The position numbers were made by a program, and so were the translations under genes. From the NCBI RefSeq assembly GCF_001902635.1, contig NZ_MJAO01000005.1, forward strand, positions 124,001 to 188,000: a stretch of 64,000 bases of DNA. The letters run 5' to 3'. Below are positions 1 to 12,682 of this stretch, piece after piece. Each line of letters begins with the position of its first letter. Positions within the stretch are counted from its first letter, which is position 1. This stretch comes from Serratia marcescens. GTDB taxonomy: Bacteria; Pseudomonadota; Gammaproteobacteria; Enterobacterales; Enterobacteriaceae. The notes under the pieces are model-generated. The model saw nothing but the letters and a program-made list of their open reading frames with translations. It searched no databases and was not told where the DNA came from.

Positions 1-1085
1 GGGTGCGTCAGCAGGTGCCGGCGCGCGTGGTGGCGCTGACCGGCTCCTCGGGCAAGACATCGGTAAAAGAAATGACCGCCGCCATTCTGCGTGAATGCGG
101 CGAAGTGTTGTATACCGCCGGCAACTTCAATAACGACATCGGCGTGCCGCTGACGCTGTTGCGTCTGGAGCCGCAGCATGATTTTGCCGTGATAGAGCTG
201 GGCGCTAACCACATTGGCGAGATTGCTTACACCACCGCATTGACGTGTCCGCAGACCGCTTTGGTAAACAACCTGGCGGCTGCGCATCTGGAAGGCTTTG
301 GCTCGTTGGCCGGCGTCGCTCAGGCAAAGGGTGAAATCTTTACCGGCCTGCCGGCCGACGGCGTGGCTATCATCAACGCCGATAACAATGACTGGCCGCG
401 CTGGCAGAGCATGCTGGGCGGCAAAACCGTCTGGCGCTTCTCGCCGCAGGCCGCCGAAGGCGTGGACTTCTTCGCCAGCGACGTGCGGGTGAACGGCGCC
501 GGCACGCAGTTCACGCTGCGCAGCCCGTTCGGCTCCGCCGAGATCGCGCTGCCGCTGCCGGGGCGCCACAACGTGGCCAATGCGCTGGCGGCAACGGCGC
601 TGGCGATGTCGGTGGGCGCCACCCTCGAGGCGGTGCGTCAGGGGCTGAAACAGCTGCAGGCGGTGCCGGGGCGTCTGTTCCCGGTGGCACTGGCCGAAGG
701 CAAACTGTTGCTGGACGACAGCTATAACGCCAACGTCGGGTCGATGACCGCGGCGGCGCAGGTGCTGGCGGAAATGCCGGGCTACCGCGTGATGGTGGTC
801 GGCGATATGGCCGAGCTGGGCGCGGAAGCGGAAGAGTGCCACCGTCAGGTGGGCGAAGCCGCCCGTCTGGCCGGGGTCGACAAAGTGATCAGCGTCGGCG
901 GTTTGAGCCGCGTGCTGAGCGAAGCGTCCGGCAATGGCGAACATTATCAGGACAAGACAGCAGTGATCGCGCGCGTGGCGGAATTACTGTCGGAACATGC
1001 GGTCATCACCGTGTTAATCAAAGGTTCACGTAGTGCCGCAATGGAGCAGGTAGTACGCGCGTTACAGGAGAAAGTACCATGTTAG
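1..1085 (+). CDS. murF: UDP-MurNAc-tripeptide–D-Ala-D-Ala ligase MurF (5' partial)
   Basis: MurF adds D-alanyl-D-alanine to UDP-MurNAc-tripeptide in the cytoplasm, the last cytoplasmic step in making the peptidoglycan pentapeptide. The reading frame is open from the window edge (first full codon at base 3), so roughly the first 90 residues are missing compared with the usual ~450. The remaining 360 residues start just before the P-loop ([12 protein letters not shown]). They include the Mur-ligase central motif ([10 protein letters not shown]), the NxxN-type [11 protein letters not shown] segment and the C-terminal [11 protein letters not shown] motif. The end overlaps mraY by 7 bases, so the two are translationally coupled. 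Assignment rests on these motifs and on the dcw gene order that follows. Confidence 0.97.
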   Translation, partial: VRQQVPARVVALTGSSGKTSVKEMTAAILRECGEVLYTAGNFNNDIGVPLTLLRLEPQHDFAVIELGANHIGEIAYTTALTCPQTALVNNLAAAHLEGFGSLAGVAQAKGEIFTGLPADGVAIINADNNDWPRWQSMLGGKTVWRFSPQAAEGVDFFASDVRVNGAGTQFTLRSPFGSAEIALPLPGRHNVANALAATALAMSVGATLEAVRQGLKQLQAVPGRLFPVALAEGKLLLDDSYNANVGSMTAAAQVLAEMPGYRVMVVGDMAELGAEAEECHRQVGEAARLAGVDKVISVGGLSRVLSEASGNGEHYQDKTAVIARVAELLSEHAVITVLIKGSRSAAMEQVVRALQEKVPC

Positions 1086-2161
1086 TTTGGCTGGCCGAGC
1101 ATTTGGTCAAATATTACTCAGGCTTCAACGTCTTTTCTTATCTGACGTTCCGAGCCATTGTCAGCCTGCTGACCGCGCTGTTCCTGTCGCTGTGGATGGG
1201 TCCGCGGGTGATCAAGCGCCTGCAAGAAATGTCCTTCGGCCAGGTGGTGCGTAACGACGGCCCCGAGTCGCACTTCAGCAAGCGCGGCACGCCGACCATG
1301 GGCGGCATTATGATCCTGACCTCCATCACCATTTCGGTGCTGATGTGGGCCTACCCGTCCAACCCGTATGTCTGGTGCGTGCTGTTCGTGCTGGTGGGTT
1401 ACGGCATCGTCGGTTTCGTCGACGACTACCGCAAGGTGGTGCGTAAGGACACCAAAGGGCTGATCGCCCGCTGGAAGTATTTCTGGCAGTCGGTGATTGC
1501 GCTGATTGTCGCATTCGCCATGTACGCCGTAGGAAAAGACACGCCAGCCACCGAGCTGGTTGTGCCGTTCTTTAAGGACGTGATGCCGCAGCTGGGCCTG
1601 TTGTACATCCTGCTGGCCTATTTCGTGATCGTCGGCACCAGCAACGCGGTCAACCTGACCGACGGCCTGGACGGCCTGGCGATCATGCCGACGGTATTCG
1701 TGGCGGCCGGCTTCGCGCTGGTGGCCTGGGCGACCGGTAACATGAACTTCGCCAACTACCTGCATATTCCGTATCTGCGTCATGCCGGCGAGTTGGTGAT
1801 CGTGTGTACCGCCATCGTTGGCGCCGGCCTCGGGTTCCTGTGGTTCAACACTTACCCGGCTCAGGTGTTTATGGGCGACGTCGGTTCGCTGGCGCTGGGC
1901 GGCGCGCTGGGCACCATCGCGGTGCTGCTGCGCCAGGAGTTCTTGTTGGTGATCATGGGCGGCGTATTCGTGGTGGAAACGCTGTCGGTGATCCTGCAGG
2001 TGGGATCGTTCAAGCTGCGCGGACAACGCATTTTCCGCATGGCGCCGATTCACCATCACTATGAATTGAAAGGCTGGCCGGAGCCGCGCGTGATCGTGCG
2101 CTTCTGGATTATTTCGCTGATGCTGGTGCTGATTGGCCTGGCAACGCTGAAGGTGCGTTAA
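1079..2161 (+). CDS. mraY: phospho-MurNAc-pentapeptide translocase MraY
   Basis: MraY transfers phospho-MurNAc-pentapeptide from UDP to undecaprenyl phosphate at the inner membrane, forming lipid I. The 360-residue product has the expected length and about ten hydrophobic membrane segments. The catalytic Asp-rich loop VGFVDDYRK is near residue 115, [10 protein letters not shown] is near residue 195, and the cytoplasmic [15 protein letters not shown] histidine loop is near residue 325. The ATG lies inside the end of murF, and the stop is 2 bases before murD, consistent with one dcw polycistron. No anomalies seen. Confidence 0.98.
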   Translation: MLVWLAEHLVKYYSGFNVFSYLTFRAIVSLLTALFLSLWMGPRVIKRLQEMSFGQVVRNDGPESHFSKRGTPTMGGIMILTSITISVLMWAYPSNPYVWCVLFVLVGYGIVGFVDDYRKVVRKDTKGLIARWKYFWQSVIALIVAFAMYAVGKDTPATELVVPFFKDVMPQLGLLYILLAYFVIVGTSNAVNLTDGLDGLAIMPTVFVAAGFALVAWATGNMNFANYLHIPYLRHAGELVIVCTAIVGAGLGFLWFNTYPAQVFMGDVGSLALGGALGTIAVLLRQEFLLVIMGGVFVVETLSVILQVGSFKLRGQRIFRMAPIHHHYELKGWPEPRVIVRFWIISLMLVLIGLATLKVR

Positions 2162-2163
2162 TC

Positions 2164-3483
2164 ATGGCAGACTATCAGGGTAGAAAAGTCGTCATCATCG
2201 GGTTAGGCCTTACCGGCCTGTCCTGTGTCGATTTCTTCATGGCGCGCGGCGTGACGCCGCGCGTGATGGATACCCGTATCGCGCCGCCGGGGTTGGACAA
2301 ACTGCCTGAAAGCGTGGAGCGCCATCTGGGCGATCTGAATCAGGACTGGCTGCTGGCGGCGGATCTGATCGTCGCCAGTCCGGGTGTCGCGCTGGCGACC
2401 CCGGCATTGAGCGCTGCGGCGGATGCCGGCGTGGAAATCGTCGGCGATGTCGAACTGTTCTGCCGTGAAGCGCAGGCGCCGATCGTGGCGATTACCGGCT
2501 CCAACGGCAAAAGCACCGTCACCACCCTGGTGGGCGAGATGGCGAAAGCTGCCGGTTGGGCGGTGGGCGTGGGCGGCAATATCGGCCTGCCGGCGCTGAG
2601 CCTGCTGCGTCAGGAATGCCAGCTTTACGTGCTGGAACTGTCCAGCTTCCAGCTGGAGACGACCTACAGCCTGCGGGCGGCGGCGGCGACCATCCTGAAC
2701 GTGACCGAAGATCATATGGATCGCTATCCGTTCGGCCTGCAGCAATATCGTGGTGCCAAACTGCGCGTGTATGAAAATGCCGCGGTATGCGTGGTGAACG
2801 CGGACGACGCGCTGACCATGCCGGTGCGCGGCGCCGACGAGCGCTGCGTCAGCTTCGGTGCCGACGTGGGCGATTATCACCTGAACCGCCAGCAGGGGGA
2901 AACCTGGCTGCGGGTGCGTGGTGAGAAGGTGCTGAATACGCGTGAGATGAAGCTGACCGGCCGCCACAATTACACCAATGCCCTGGCTGCGCTGGCGCTG
3001 GCGGATGCGGTCAATATTCCGCGCGCGTCCAGCCTGAAGGCGCTGACCACCTTCACCGGCCTGGCGCATCGCTTCCAGCTGGCTTGGGAGCACAACGGCG
3101 TGCGTTGGATCAACGATTCCAAAGCCACCAACGTCGGCAGCACCGAAGCGGCGTTGAATGGCCTGCTGGTGGATGGCACGCTGCATCTGCTGCTGGGCGG
3201 CGACGGCAAGTCCGCCGATTTTTCGCCGCTGGCGCGCTATCTGCAGGGCGACAACGTGCGCCTGTATTGCTTTGGCCGCGACGGCGCTCAGCTGGCTCAG
3301 CTGCGGCCGGAAGTGGCGACGCTGACCGAGACCATGGAGCAGGCGATGCGCACCATCGCCGGCCGCGTACAGCCCGGCGATATGGTGTTGCTGTCGCCGG
3401 CCTGCGCCAGCCTCGATCAGTTCCGTAATTTTGAAGTGCGCGGCGACGAGTTCGCCCGCCTGGCGAAGGAGCTTGGCGGATGA
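2164..3483 (+). CDS. murD: UDP-N-acetylmuramoylalanine–D-glutamate ligase MurD
   Basis: MurD is the cytoplasmic ATP-dependent ligase that adds D-glutamate to UDP-MurNAc-L-alanine. The 439 residues match the family length. An N-terminal Rossmann fold ([14 protein letters not shown]) binds the UDP moiety. The central ATPase P-loop is [20 protein letters not shown] near residue 112. The [15 protein letters not shown] and [15 protein letters not shown] motifs lie in the second half, and the C-terminal ligand-binding domain ends in [12 protein letters not shown]. The stop overlaps the ftsW start by 4 bases (ATGA), indicating coupled translation. Confidence 0.98.
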   Translation: MADYQGRKVVIIGLGLTGLSCVDFFMARGVTPRVMDTRIAPPGLDKLPESVERHLGDLNQDWLLAADLIVASPGVALATPALSAAADAGVEIVGDVELFCREAQAPIVAITGSNGKSTVTTLVGEMAKAAGWAVGVGGNIGLPALSLLRQECQLYVLELSSFQLETTYSLRAAAATILNVTEDHMDRYPFGLQQYRGAKLRVYENAAVCVVNADDALTMPVRGADERCVSFGADVGDYHLNRQQGETWLRVRGEKVLNTREMKLTGRHNYTNALAALALADAVNIPRASSLKALTTFTGLAHRFQLAWEHNGVRWINDSKATNVGSTEAALNGLLVDGTLHLLLGGDGKSADFSPLARYLQGDNVRLYCFGRDGAQLAQLRPEVATLTETMEQAMRTIAGRVQPGDMVLLSPACASLDQFRNFEVRGDEFARLAKELGG

Positions 3484-4682
3484 AGCTACGCTTGCCGAAC
3501 TTCGGGCTGACAGAACGGCTGAAAGACTGGGTGACCGGCGCGCGCGACAACGACGCGGTCAACATGGTGCTCTACGATCGCACCCTGCTGTGGCTGACCT
3601 TCGGGTTGGCGATCATCGGCTTCGTGATGGTGACCTCGGCGTCGATGCCGATCGGCCAACGCCTGGCGGACGATCCGTTCCTGTTCGCCAAACGTGATGC
3701 GCTGTACCTTGGCCTGGCGTTCGGCCTGTCGCTGGTGACGCTGCGCGTCCCGATGGAAGTTTGGCAGCGCTACAGCAACGTGATGCTGCTGATGTCGATC
3801 GTGATGCTGCTGATCGTACTGGTGGTGGGGAGCTCGGTAAACGGGGCATCGCGCTGGATCGCGCTCGGCCCGTTGCGTATTCAGCCGGCGGAGCTGTCCA
3901 AGCTGTCGCTGTTCTGCTATCTGGCGAGCTATCTGGTGCGCAAGGTGGAAGAGGTGCGCAGCAACTTCTGGGGCTTCTGTAAGCCGATGGGCGTAATGGT
4001 GGTGCTGGCGGTGCTGCTGCTGGCGCAGCCGGACCTCGGTACCGTGGTGGTGCTGTTCATCACCACGCTGGCGATGCTGTTCCTGGCCGGCGCGAAGATG
4101 TGGCAGTTCCTGGCGATCATCGGCTCCGGCGTGTTCGCCGTGGTGCTGCTGATCATCGCGGAACCGTACCGTATGCGCCGCGTGACCTCGTTCTGGAACC
4201 CGTGGGCCGATCCGTTCGGCAGCGGCTACCAGCTGACCCAGTCGCTGATGGCGTTCGGCCGCGGCGAGTTCTGGGGGCAAGGGCTCGGCAACTCGGTGCA
4301 GAAACTGGAGTATTTGCCGGAAGCGCACACCGACTTCATCTTCTCCATTTTGGGGGAAGAACTGGGCTATATCGGTGTGGTTTTAGCCCTGTTAATGGTA
4401 TTCTTCGTCGCTTTTCGCGCGATGTCCATCGGGCGCCGCGCGCTGGAGATCGACCAACGCTTCTCCGGCTTCCTGGCCTGCGCGATCGGCGTGTGGTTCA
4501 GCTTCCAGGCGCTGGTTAACGTCGGTGCCGCCGCGGGCATGCTGCCGACCAAAGGTCTGACGCTGCCGCTGATCAGTTACGGCGGCTCGAGCTTGCTGAT
4601 TATGTCGACGGCCATCGTGCTGTTGCTGCGAATTGATTATGAAACGCGCCTGACCAAGGCTCAGGCGTTTGTGAAGAGGTAA
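3480..4682 (+). CDS. ftsW: lipid II polymerase / cell division protein FtsW
   Basis: FtsW is the SEDS-family glycosyltransferase of the septal machinery. It polymerises lipid II together with its class B PBP partner FtsI. The 400-residue protein has a cytoplasmic N-terminus ([15 protein letters not shown]) and about ten transmembrane helices. The SEDS signature ([21 protein letters not shown]) is near residue 280 and the terminal [10 protein letters not shown] motif is near residue 360. The ATG at 3480 overlaps the murD stop and murG follows after 3 bases. Confidence 0.97.
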   Translation: MKLRLPNFGLTERLKDWVTGARDNDAVNMVLYDRTLLWLTFGLAIIGFVMVTSASMPIGQRLADDPFLFAKRDALYLGLAFGLSLVTLRVPMEVWQRYSNVMLLMSIVMLLIVLVVGSSVNGASRWIALGPLRIQPAELSKLSLFCYLASYLVRKVEEVRSNFWGFCKPMGVMVVLAVLLLAQPDLGTVVVLFITTLAMLFLAGAKMWQFLAIIGSGVFAVVLLIIAEPYRMRRVTSFWNPWADPFGSGYQLTQSLMAFGRGEFWGQGLGNSVQKLEYLPEAHTDFIFSILGEELGYIGVVLALLMVFFVAFRAMSIGRRALEIDQRFSGFLACAIGVWFSFQALVNVGAAAGMLPTKGLTLPLISYGGSSLLIMSTAIVLLLRIDYETRLTKAQAFVKR

Positions 4683-4685
4683 GGG

Positions 4686-5750
4686 ATGAGCGGGAAACCT
4701 AAGCGTTTAATGGTGATGGCAGGCGGTACCGGTGGGCACGTGTTCCCGGGGCTGGCGGTCGCGCATCATCTGATGGCGCAGGGCTGGCAGGTGCGCTGGC
4801 TCGGAACCGCAGACCGAATGGAAGCCGATCTGGTGCCGAAGCACGGGATCGAGATTGATTTTATCCGCATCTCCGGCCTGCGCGGCAAGGGCCTGAAGGC
4901 CCAGCTGACTGCGCCGCTGCGTATCTGGCAGGCGGTGCGTCAGGCGAAAGCCATCATGCGCAGCTATCAGCCGGATGTGGTGTTGGGAATGGGCGGTTAC
5001 GTCTCCGGCCCTGGCGGCCTGGCGGCCTGGCAGTGCGGCATCCCGGTGGTGCTGCACGAGCAGAACGGCATCGCCGGCTTGACCAACCGCTGGCTGGCGC
5101 GCATCGCCGCCAAAGTGATGCAGGCCTTCCCCGGCGCGTTCCCGAACGCCGAGGTAGTGGGCAACCCGGTGCGTACCGACGTGTTGGCGCTGCCATTGCC
5201 GGCGGAGCGGTTACAAGGGCGTGAAGGCCCGGTCCGCGTGCTGGTGATTGGCGGAAGTCAGGGTGCGCGCGTGCTGAATCAGACAGTTCCTGAAGTCGCG
5301 GCGCGTTTGGACGATAGAATTACGCTCTGGCATCAGGTTGGCAAAGGCGCGCTGGAAACGGTGCTGCGCGACTACGAAAGGGTAGGGCAGACGCAGCACA
5401 AGGTGACCGAGTTCATCGACGACATGGCCGCCGCCTATGCCTGGGCCGACGTGGTGGTCTGCCGCTCCGGCGCGCTGACCGTCAGCGAAATCGCGGCGGC
5501 GGGGCTGCCGGCGATCTTCGTGCCGTTCATGCATAAGGATCGTCAGCAGTACTGGAACGCGCGTCCGCTGGAAGAAGCCGGCGCGGCGAAGATTATCGAA
5601 CAGCCGCAGTTCAACGCCGATGTGGTGGCCGAACTGCTGGCGAGCTGGGATCGTCCGACGCTGCTGGCCATGGCCGAGAAAGCGCGCGCGGTCGCCATTC
5701 CGGACGCCACCGAGCGCGTGGCGGCGGAGCTGGTGCGGCTCGCCAAGTAA
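4686..5750 (+). CDS. murG: UDP-GlcNAc:lipid I N-acetylglucosaminyltransferase MurG
   Basis: MurG adds GlcNAc to lipid I on the cytoplasmic face of the inner membrane, giving lipid II. The 354-residue protein has the GT28 two-Rossmann-fold layout. The N-terminal glycine-rich loop [16 protein letters not shown] lies at residues ~11–26, followed by [16 protein letters not shown] and [13 protein letters not shown]. The C-terminal UDP-GlcNAc site is [15 protein letters not shown], with [21 protein letters not shown]. It sits between ftsW and murC as in all enterobacterial dcw clusters. Confidence 0.98.
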   Translation: MSGKPKRLMVMAGGTGGHVFPGLAVAHHLMAQGWQVRWLGTADRMEADLVPKHGIEIDFIRISGLRGKGLKAQLTAPLRIWQAVRQAKAIMRSYQPDVVLGMGGYVSGPGGLAAWQCGIPVVLHEQNGIAGLTNRWLARIAAKVMQAFPGAFPNAEVVGNPVRTDVLALPLPAERLQGREGPVRVLVIGGSQGARVLNQTVPEVAARLDDRITLWHQVGKGALETVLRDYERVGQTQHKVTEFIDDMAAAYAWADVVVCRSGALTVSEIAAAGLPAIFVPFMHKDRQQYWNARPLEEAGAAKIIEQPQFNADVVAELLASWDRPTLLAMAEKARAVAIPDATERVAAELVRLAK

Positions 5751-5759
5751 CGAGTGCAG

Positions 5760-5777
5760 GGGTTCGGTGTGCCGAAC
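5760..5777 (+). other. stem-loop in the murG–murC gap
   Basis: GGTTCGG and CCGAACC are perfect 7-base arms around a TGTG loop, 10 bases after the murG stop. There is no T-run, so a full terminator is unlikely. It could be an mRNA stabiliser or a weak attenuator in the only appreciable gap (84 bases) in this part of the dcw operon. Function is inferred. Confidence 0.4.
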
Positions 5778-5834
5778 CTGAATAAAAGCAATGTGATGTA
5801 GGGCCGGGGTACCGGATCCGGATTAGAGAGAGTG

Positions 5835-7310
5835 ATGAATACACAACAACTGGCGAAACTACGTACTATCGTGCCCGAGATGCGTCGCGTCCGGCACATT
5901 CACTTTGTCGGCATCGGTGGCGCCGGCATGGGTGGTATCGCCGAAGTGTTGGCAAACGAAGGGTATCAGATCAGCGGCTCCGACCTGGCGCCGAATCCGG
6001 TTACCCAACAGCTGAGCGCGCTCGGGGCGACGATTTACTTCAATCACCGTCCGGAAAACGTGCTGGATGCGAGCGTGGTGGTGGTCTCTACCGCCATCTC
6101 CGCCGACAACCCGGAGATCGTCGCCGCCCGTGAAGCGCGTATCCCGGTGATCCGCCGCGCCGAAATGCTGGCGGAGCTGATGCGTTTTCGCCACGGCATC
6201 GCTATCGCCGGTACGCACGGTAAAACCACCACCACCGCGATGGTCTCGAGCATTTATGCCGAAGCTCGCCTGGATCCGACCTTCGTCAACGGCGGGCTGG
6301 TGAAGGCGGCGGGCACCCACGCGCGACTGGGGTCCAGCCGTTATTTGATCGCGGAAGCGGATGAGAGCGATGCATCGTTCCTGCATCTGCAGCCGATGGT
6401 GGCCGTGGTCACCAACATCGAAGCCGACCACATGGATACTTACCAGGGCGACTTCGAGAATCTGAAGCAGACGTTTATCAATTTCTTGCACAACCTGCCG
6501 TTCTACGGCCGCGCGGTGATGTGCATCGACGATCCGGTGGTGCGTGAGCTGTTGCCGCGCGTGGGTCGCCATATCACCACCTACGGTTTCAGTGACGATG
6601 CCGATGTGCGCATCGAGGACTACCGGCAGATTGGGCCGCAGGGGCACTTTACCCTGAGCCGTCAGGACAAGCCGTTGCTGACGGTGACGCTGAACGCGCC
6701 AGGCCGCCACAATGCGTTGAACGCAGCGGCTGCGGTAGCGGTGGCGACTGAAGAAGGTATCGACGACGCCGATATCCTGCGTGCGCTGGCGGGCTTCCAG
6801 GGCACCGGGCGCCGCTTCGACTTCCTCGGTGAGTTCCCGCTGGCGCCGGTCAACGGCAAAGCGGGCAGTGCGATGCTGGTGGACGACTACGGTCACCATC
6901 CGACCGAGGTGGACGCCACGCTGAAAGCGGCGCGCGCCGGTTGGCCGGACAAGCGTCTGGTGATGATCTTCCAGCCGCACCGTTATACGCGCACCCGCGA
7001 TCTGTACGACGATTTCGCCAATGTGCTGTCGCAGGTGGATGTGTTGCTGATGCTCGACGTGTACGCCGCCGGCGAAGCGCCGATCCCGGGCGCGGACAGC
7101 CGTTCGCTGTGCCGCACCATCCGTAGCCGCGGCAAGCTGGATCCGATCCTGGTTTCCGATGCCGATACCGTGCCGGAAACCCTGGCGCAGCTGCTGCAGG
7201 ATGACGATCTGGTGCTGGTGCAAGGTGCCGGCAACGTGGGCAAAATCGCCCGTAAACTGGCTGAGCTGAAGCTGCAGCCGCCGAAGAAAGAGGAGGAGCA
7301 TCATGGCTGA
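5835..7310 (+). CDS. murC: UDP-N-acetylmuramate–L-alanine ligase MurC
   Basis: MurC adds L-alanine to UDP-MurNAc, the first of the four Mur amino-acid ligations. I chose the ATG at 5835 ([20 protein letters not shown]) over the GTG directly before it, because it gives the 491-residue length typical of the family and has a purine-rich region (agagagagtg) upstream. Visible motifs are the N-terminal [14 protein letters not shown] Rossmann loop, the P-loop [15 protein letters not shown] near residue 125, [11 protein letters not shown], and the C-terminal [10 protein letters not shown] and [10 protein letters not shown]. The 3' end overlaps ddlB by 8 bases. Confidence 0.98.
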   Translation: MNTQQLAKLRTIVPEMRRVRHIHFVGIGGAGMGGIAEVLANEGYQISGSDLAPNPVTQQLSALGATIYFNHRPENVLDASVVVVSTAISADNPEIVAAREARIPVIRRAEMLAELMRFRHGIAIAGTHGKTTTTAMVSSIYAEARLDPTFVNGGLVKAAGTHARLGSSRYLIAEADESDASFLHLQPMVAVVTNIEADHMDTYQGDFENLKQTFINFLHNLPFYGRAVMCIDDPVVRELLPRVGRHITTYGFSDDADVRIEDYRQIGPQGHFTLSRQDKPLLTVTLNAPGRHNALNAAAAVAVATEEGIDDADILRALAGFQGTGRRFDFLGEFPLAPVNGKAGSAMLVDDYGHHPTEVDATLKAARAGWPDKRLVMIFQPHRYTRTRDLYDDFANVLSQVDVLLMLDVYAAGEAPIPGADSRSLCRTIRSRGKLDPILVSDADTVPETLAQLLQDDDLVLVQGAGNVGKIARKLAELKLQPPKKEEEHHG

Positions 7311-8223
7311 TAAAGTTGCAGTTCTGCTGGGCGGCACCTCCGCTGAACGTGACGTTTCCCTGCAATCCGGCGCCGCGGTGCTGGCCGGGTTGCACGAAGC
7401 CGGTATCGATGCGCACGGCGTCGATACCCGCGATTTCCCGGTGACCCAGCTGAAAGAGCAGGGGTTCACCAAAGTGTTTATCGCGCTGCACGGCCGCGGT
7501 GGCGAGGACGGCACCCTGCAGGGGCTGCTGGAGTTCCTCGAGCTGCCTTATACCGGCAGCGGCGTGATGGCCTCGGCGCTGACCATGGACAAATGGCGCA
7601 CCAAGATGGTGTGGCAGTCGATGGGGTTGCCGGTGGCACCTTACGTGGCGTTGAATCGCCGGCTGTATCTCGGCGCTGAAAAAGCGGCGTTGCTGGCGCG
7701 CGTGGCGGATCTCGGCCTGCCGCTGATCGTCAAGCCGAGCCGCGAAGGCTCCAGCGTCGGCATGAGCAAGGTCACCGAGAGCGCTGCGTTGGAAGCCGCG
7801 TTGGAAGAGGCCTTCCGCCATGACGATGACGTGCTGGTGGAGAAGTGGCTGAGCGGCCCGGAATACACCGTGGCGATGCTGGGTGACCAGGTGCTGCCAT
7901 CGATCCGCATCCAGCCGGCCGGCGTGTTTTACGACTACCAGGCCAAGTACATTTCGGACGACACGCAGTACTTCTGCCCGAGCGGTTTGAGCGCCGAGCA
8001 GGAAGCCGAGATGGCGGCGTTGGCGCTGCGCGCCTACCGCGGTCTGGACTGCAGCGGCTGGGGCCGCGTCGACGTGATGCAAGACAGCGATGGCAGCTTC
8101 TATCTGCTTGAGGTGAACACCTCTCCGGGCATGACCAGTCATAGCCTGGTGCCGATGGCGGCGCGCCAGTTTGGATTAAGCTTCTCGCAGTTGGTGGCGA
8201 GAATTTTGGAGTTGGCCGACTGA
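7303..8223 (+). CDS. ddlB: D-alanine–D-alanine ligase B
   Basis: DdlB makes the D-Ala-D-Ala dipeptide that MurF uses, by an ATP-grasp mechanism in the cytoplasm. The 306-residue product has the N-terminal [14 protein letters not shown] and [17 protein letters not shown] motifs. The ATP-grasp segments [15 protein letters not shown] and [15 protein letters not shown] follow, and the C-terminal metal-binding part is [26 protein letters not shown]. The dcw position and length identify it as the ddlB paralogue rather than ddlA. Confidence 0.97.
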   Translation: MADKVAVLLGGTSAERDVSLQSGAAVLAGLHEAGIDAHGVDTRDFPVTQLKEQGFTKVFIALHGRGGEDGTLQGLLEFLELPYTGSGVMASALTMDKWRTKMVWQSMGLPVAPYVALNRRLYLGAEKAALLARVADLGLPLIVKPSREGSSVGMSKVTESAALEAALEEAFRHDDDVLVEKWLSGPEYTVAMLGDQVLPSIRIQPAGVFYDYQAKYISDDTQYFCPSGLSAEQEAEMAALALRAYRGLDCSGWGRVDVMQDSDGSFYLLEVNTSPGMTSHSLVPMAARQFGLSFSQLVARILELAD

Positions 8224-8224
8224 T

Positions 8225-9076
8225 ATGTCGCAAGCTGCCCTGAATGCGCGCGATCGCGAGGTGGATAACGGCCCGCGCCGCAGCAATGGAACCCAGTTGG
8301 CGGGAATGATCTTCCTGCTGATGGTGTTGGGAACGGTCGTGTGGAGCGGTTGGGCGGTGCTTGGCTGGATGAAAGATGCCAGTCGCCTGCCGCTCTCAAG
8401 GCTGGTGGTGACCGGCGAACGCCATTACACCACCAACGACGATATTCGTCAGGCGATCCTGGCGCTGGGCGCGCCCGGCACCTTTATGACGCAGGATGTG
8501 GACGTCATCCAGCAGCAGATCGAACGTCTGCCGTGGATCAAGCAGGCCAGCGTGCGCAAACAATGGCCGGATGAGCTGAAGATCCATCTGGTGGAATACG
8601 TGCCGGTGGCGCGCTGGAACGATTTGCACATGATGGACGCCGAGGGTAAAGCGTTCAGCGTGCCGGCGGAGCGGGCGGGCAAACAGAAGTTGCCGCTGCT
8701 CTACGGGCCGGAAGGGAGCGAGCAGGATGTGCTGGAAGGCTATCGGGCGATGAGCGCCACGTTGGCGGCCAGCAAATATACGCTGAAAATGGCGGCGATG
8801 ACCGCGCGCCATTCCTGGCAGCTGGCGCTGGACAACGATGTCCGGCTTGAGCTGGGGCGCGATGACCGCAACGGGCGTTTGCAGCGGTTTATCGAGCTTT
8901 ACCCGGTATTGCAGCAGCAGGGCCAGGCGGAGAGCAAGCGTGTCAGCTATGTCGATCTGCGCTACGAGTCCGGCGCTTCGGTAGGGTGGGCTCCGGTGTT
9001 GGTCGATCCGCAGGCGCTTGGCGGTCAGCAAAACAGTAATCAGCAACAGAATCAGGCACAGGCAAAACAACAATGA
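8225..9076 (+). CDS. ftsQ: cell division protein FtsQ
   Basis: FtsQ is a bitopic inner-membrane divisome protein that forms a complex with FtsB and FtsL and connects the cytoplasmic ring to septal synthesis. It has a short cytoplasmic N-terminus, one transmembrane segment at about residues 27–47 ([20 protein letters not shown]) and a periplasmic POTRA domain ([20 protein letters not shown]). A β-domain follows, and the tail is Gln-rich ([16 protein letters not shown]). At 283 residues it is normal for the family. The start is 1 base after ddlB, and the stop overlaps ftsA by 4 bases. Confidence 0.96.
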   Translation: MSQAALNARDREVDNGPRRSNGTQLAGMIFLLMVLGTVVWSGWAVLGWMKDASRLPLSRLVVTGERHYTTNDDIRQAILALGAPGTFMTQDVDVIQQQIERLPWIKQASVRKQWPDELKIHLVEYVPVARWNDLHMMDAEGKAFSVPAERAGKQKLPLLYGPEGSEQDVLEGYRAMSATLAASKYTLKMAAMTARHSWQLALDNDVRLELGRDDRNGRLQRFIELYPVLQQQGQAESKRVSYVDLRYESGASVGWAPVLVDPQALGGQQNSNQQQNQAQAKQQ

Positions 9077-10329
9077 TCAAGTCGACGGACAGAAAACTGG
9101 TAGTTGGACTGGAGATCGGTACTGCAAAAGTCTCCGCGTTGGTAGGGGAAGTTCTGCCCGATGGCATGGTCAACATTATCGGGGTGGGCAGCTGCCCGTC
9201 TCGCGGTATGGATAAGGGTGGCGTAAACGACCTGGAGTCGGTGGTGAAGTGCGTACAGCGCGCCATCGATCAGGCCGAGCTGATGGCGGACTGCCAGATT
9301 TCCTCGGTGTACCTGGCGCTGTCGGGCAAACACATCAGCTGCCAGAACGAAATCGGTATGGTGCCGATCTCGGAAGAGGAAGTGACGCAGGACGACGTGG
9401 AGAACGTGGTGCACACCGCCAAATCGGTGCGCGTGCGCGACGAACACCGCATCCTGCACGTGATCCCTCAGGAATACGCCATCGATTATCAGGAAGGCAT
9501 CAAAAACCCGGTTGGGCTGTCCGGCGTGCGCATGCAGGCCAAGGTGCATCTGATTACCTGCCATAACGATATGGCGAAGAACATCGTCAAGGCCGTGGAA
9601 CGTTGCGGCCTGAAAGTTGACCAACTTATTTTCGCCGGTCTGGCCGCGAGCTACGCGGTGCTGACCGAAGATGAACGCGAACTCGGCGTTTGCGTAGTGG
9701 ATATCGGCGGCGGCACCATGGATATGGCGGTGTACACCGGCGGTGCGCTGCGCCACACCAAAGTGATCCCTTACGCCGGGAACGTGGTCACCAGCGATAT
9801 CGCTTACGCCTTCGGCACGCCGCCGACCGACGCGGAAGCGATTAAAGTTCGACACGGCTGTGCGCTTGGGTCGATTGTTAGCAAGGATGAGAATGTAGAG
9901 GTGCCTAGCGTCGGGGGACGTCCTCCGCGCAGTCTGCAAAGACAGACGCTGGCTGAAGTCATTGAGCCACGCTACACCGAACTGTTGAATCTGGTTAACG
10001 ATGAAATTTTGCAATTGCAGGAGCAACTGCGTCAGCAAGGGGTGAAGCATCATCTGGCGGCAGGTATTGTGCTGACCGGTGGCGCCGCCCAGATTGATGG
10101 CCTGGCAGCCTGTGCGCAACGGGTGTTCCACACCCAGGTACGCATTGGCCAACCCTTGAACATCACGGGTCTGACGGATTATGCGCAGGAGCCTTACTAC
10201 TCGACGGCGGTAGGTCTGCTGCACTATGGAAAAGAGTCTCACCTGAGCGGTGAGACGGAAGTAGAAAAACGCGCCTCGGTGGGCAATTGGTTTAAACGCA
10301 TCAATAGCTGGCTGAGAAAAGAGTTTTAA
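9073..10329 (+). CDS. ftsA: cell division protein FtsA
   Basis: FtsA is an actin-like ATPase that tethers FtsZ to the inner membrane and recruits later divisome proteins. The 418-residue protein has [18 protein letters not shown] (phosphate 1) at the N-terminus, the SHS2/1C insertion, [19 protein letters not shown] (phosphate 2) near residue 205 and [12 protein letters not shown] (adenosine loop) near residue 335. The C-terminal amphipathic membrane-targeting helix is [15 protein letters not shown]. Translation is probably coupled to ftsQ through the 4-base overlap. Confidence 0.98.
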   Translation: MIKSTDRKLVVGLEIGTAKVSALVGEVLPDGMVNIIGVGSCPSRGMDKGGVNDLESVVKCVQRAIDQAELMADCQISSVYLALSGKHISCQNEIGMVPISEEEVTQDDVENVVHTAKSVRVRDEHRILHVIPQEYAIDYQEGIKNPVGLSGVRMQAKVHLITCHNDMAKNIVKAVERCGLKVDQLIFAGLAASYAVLTEDERELGVCVVDIGGGTMDMAVYTGGALRHTKVIPYAGNVVTSDIAYAFGTPPTDAEAIKVRHGCALGSIVSKDENVEVPSVGGRPPRSLQRQTLAEVIEPRYTELLNLVNDEILQLQEQLRQQGVKHHLAAGIVLTGGAAQIDGLAACAQRVFHTQVRIGQPLNITGLTDYAQEPYYSTAVGLLHYGKESHLSGETEVEKRASVGNWFKRINSWLRKEF

Positions 10330-10403
10330 TGTTTCAACAAAGAGATCATGCTGAGTAATCTTTTTATGATCTCGCAGCGACAGGCACAAAACGGAGAGAA
10401 ACT

Positions 10404-11558
10404 ATGTTTGAACCAATGGAACTAACCAATGACGCGGTGATTAAAGTCATCGGCGTCGGCGGCGGCGGTGGCAACGCCGTTGAACACATGGTGCGCGAGC
10501 GCATCGAAGGTGTTGAATTCTTCGCTGTGAACACGGACGCCCAGGCGCTCCGCAAAACGGCGGTTGGCCAAACCATCCAGATTGGTAGCGGTATTACCAA
10601 AGGTCTGGGTGCGGGCGCGAACCCGGAAGTGGGTCGCAATTCAGCGGAAGAAGACCGCGAAGCCCTGCGCGCAGCGCTGGACGGCGCAGACATGGTCTTC
10701 ATCGCGGCCGGCATGGGCGGCGGTACCGGTACCGGTGCAGCGCCAGTGGTGGCTGAAGTCGCTAAAGATTTGGGTATTCTGACCGTGGCCGTGGTGACCA
10801 AGCCTTTCAACTTCGAAGGCAAGAAGCGCATGGCGTTTGCGGAGCAGGGTATCGCTGAGCTGTCCAAACACGTGGACTCGCTGATCACTATCCCGAACGA
10901 CAAATTGCTGAAAGTTCTGGGTCGTGGCATCTCTCTGCTGGACGCGTTCGGCGCGGCCAATGACGTGCTGAAAGGCGCGGTGCAGGGTATCGCCGAACTG
11001 ATCACCCGTCCGGGCCTGATGAACGTCGACTTCGCCGACGTGCGCACCGTGATGTCCGAAATGGGCTACGCGATGATGGGTTCCGGTGTGGCTTGCGGTG
11101 AAGACCGCGCCGAAGAAGCGGCCGAAATGGCGATCTCCAGCCCGCTGCTGGAAGACATCGACCTGTCCGGCGCGCGCGGCGTGCTGGTCAACATTACCGC
11201 CGGCTTCGACCTGCGTCTGGATGAGTTCGAAACCGTGGGTAACACCATCCGTGCGTTCGCTTCCGACAATGCCACCGTGGTGATCGGTACCTCGCTGGAT
11301 CCGGAAATGAACGACGAGCTGCGCGTCACCGTGGTGGCGACCGGTATCGGTATGGACAAACGTCCTGAAATCACCCTGGTGACCAATAAGCAGGCCAGCC
11401 AACCGGTGATGGATCATCGTTATCAGCAGCACGGCATGTCGCCTCTGCCGCAGGAAGTGAAGCCTGCCGCCAAGGTGGTCAACGATCAAGCTGCGCAGCC
11501 GAATAAAGAGCCCGACTATCTTGATATTCCAGCCTTCCTGCGTAAACAGGCAGACTAA
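10404..11558 (+). CDS. ftsZ: cell division GTPase FtsZ
   Basis: FtsZ is the tubulin-like GTPase that forms the cytoplasmic Z ring. The 384-residue product has the glycine-rich [15 protein letters not shown] start, the tubulin signature [19 protein letters not shown] near residue 105 and the T7-loop region [12 protein letters not shown] variable linker follows, then the conserved C-terminal peptide [14 protein letters not shown], which binds FtsA and ZipA. A 74-base gap after ftsA and a good Shine-Dalgarno sequence (ggagagaa) precede the ATG, fitting extra ftsZ expression from promoters within ftsQA. Confidence 0.99.
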   Translation: MFEPMELTNDAVIKVIGVGGGGGNAVEHMVRERIEGVEFFAVNTDAQALRKTAVGQTIQIGSGITKGLGAGANPEVGRNSAEEDREALRAALDGADMVFIAAGMGGGTGTGAAPVVAEVAKDLGILTVAVVTKPFNFEGKKRMAFAEQGIAELSKHVDSLITIPNDKLLKVLGRGISLLDAFGAANDVLKGAVQGIAELITRPGLMNVDFADVRTVMSEMGYAMMGSGVACGEDRAEEAAEMAISSPLLEDIDLSGARGVLVNITAGFDLRLDEFETVGNTIRAFASDNATVVIGTSLDPEMNDELRVTVVATGIGMDKRPEITLVTNKQASQPVMDHRYQQHGMSPLPQEVKPAAKVVNDQAAQPNKEPDYLDIPAFLRKQAD

Positions 11559-11573
11559 GAATATCCTGAGAAT

Positions 11574-12579
<1,006 letters not shown>

Positions 12580-12626
12580 GGTCTGAATTCCTCGCCTGCT
12601 GCGAATAACGGCAGGCGCATCTCTGA

Positions 12627-12646
12627 GAGCCTGAGAATTCAGGCTC
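12627..12646. other. hairpin between convergent lpxC and DUF721 gene
   Basis: GAGCCTGA and TCAGGCTC form a perfect 8-bp stem around GAAT in the gap between the convergent lpxC and minus-strand DUF721 genes. No T-run follows on either strand, so it may act with Rho or only protect mRNA ends. Confidence 0.35.
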
Positions 12647-12682
12647 GTGATGCGGTCTGATGTTTTGCAGCTGTGTCGCTGA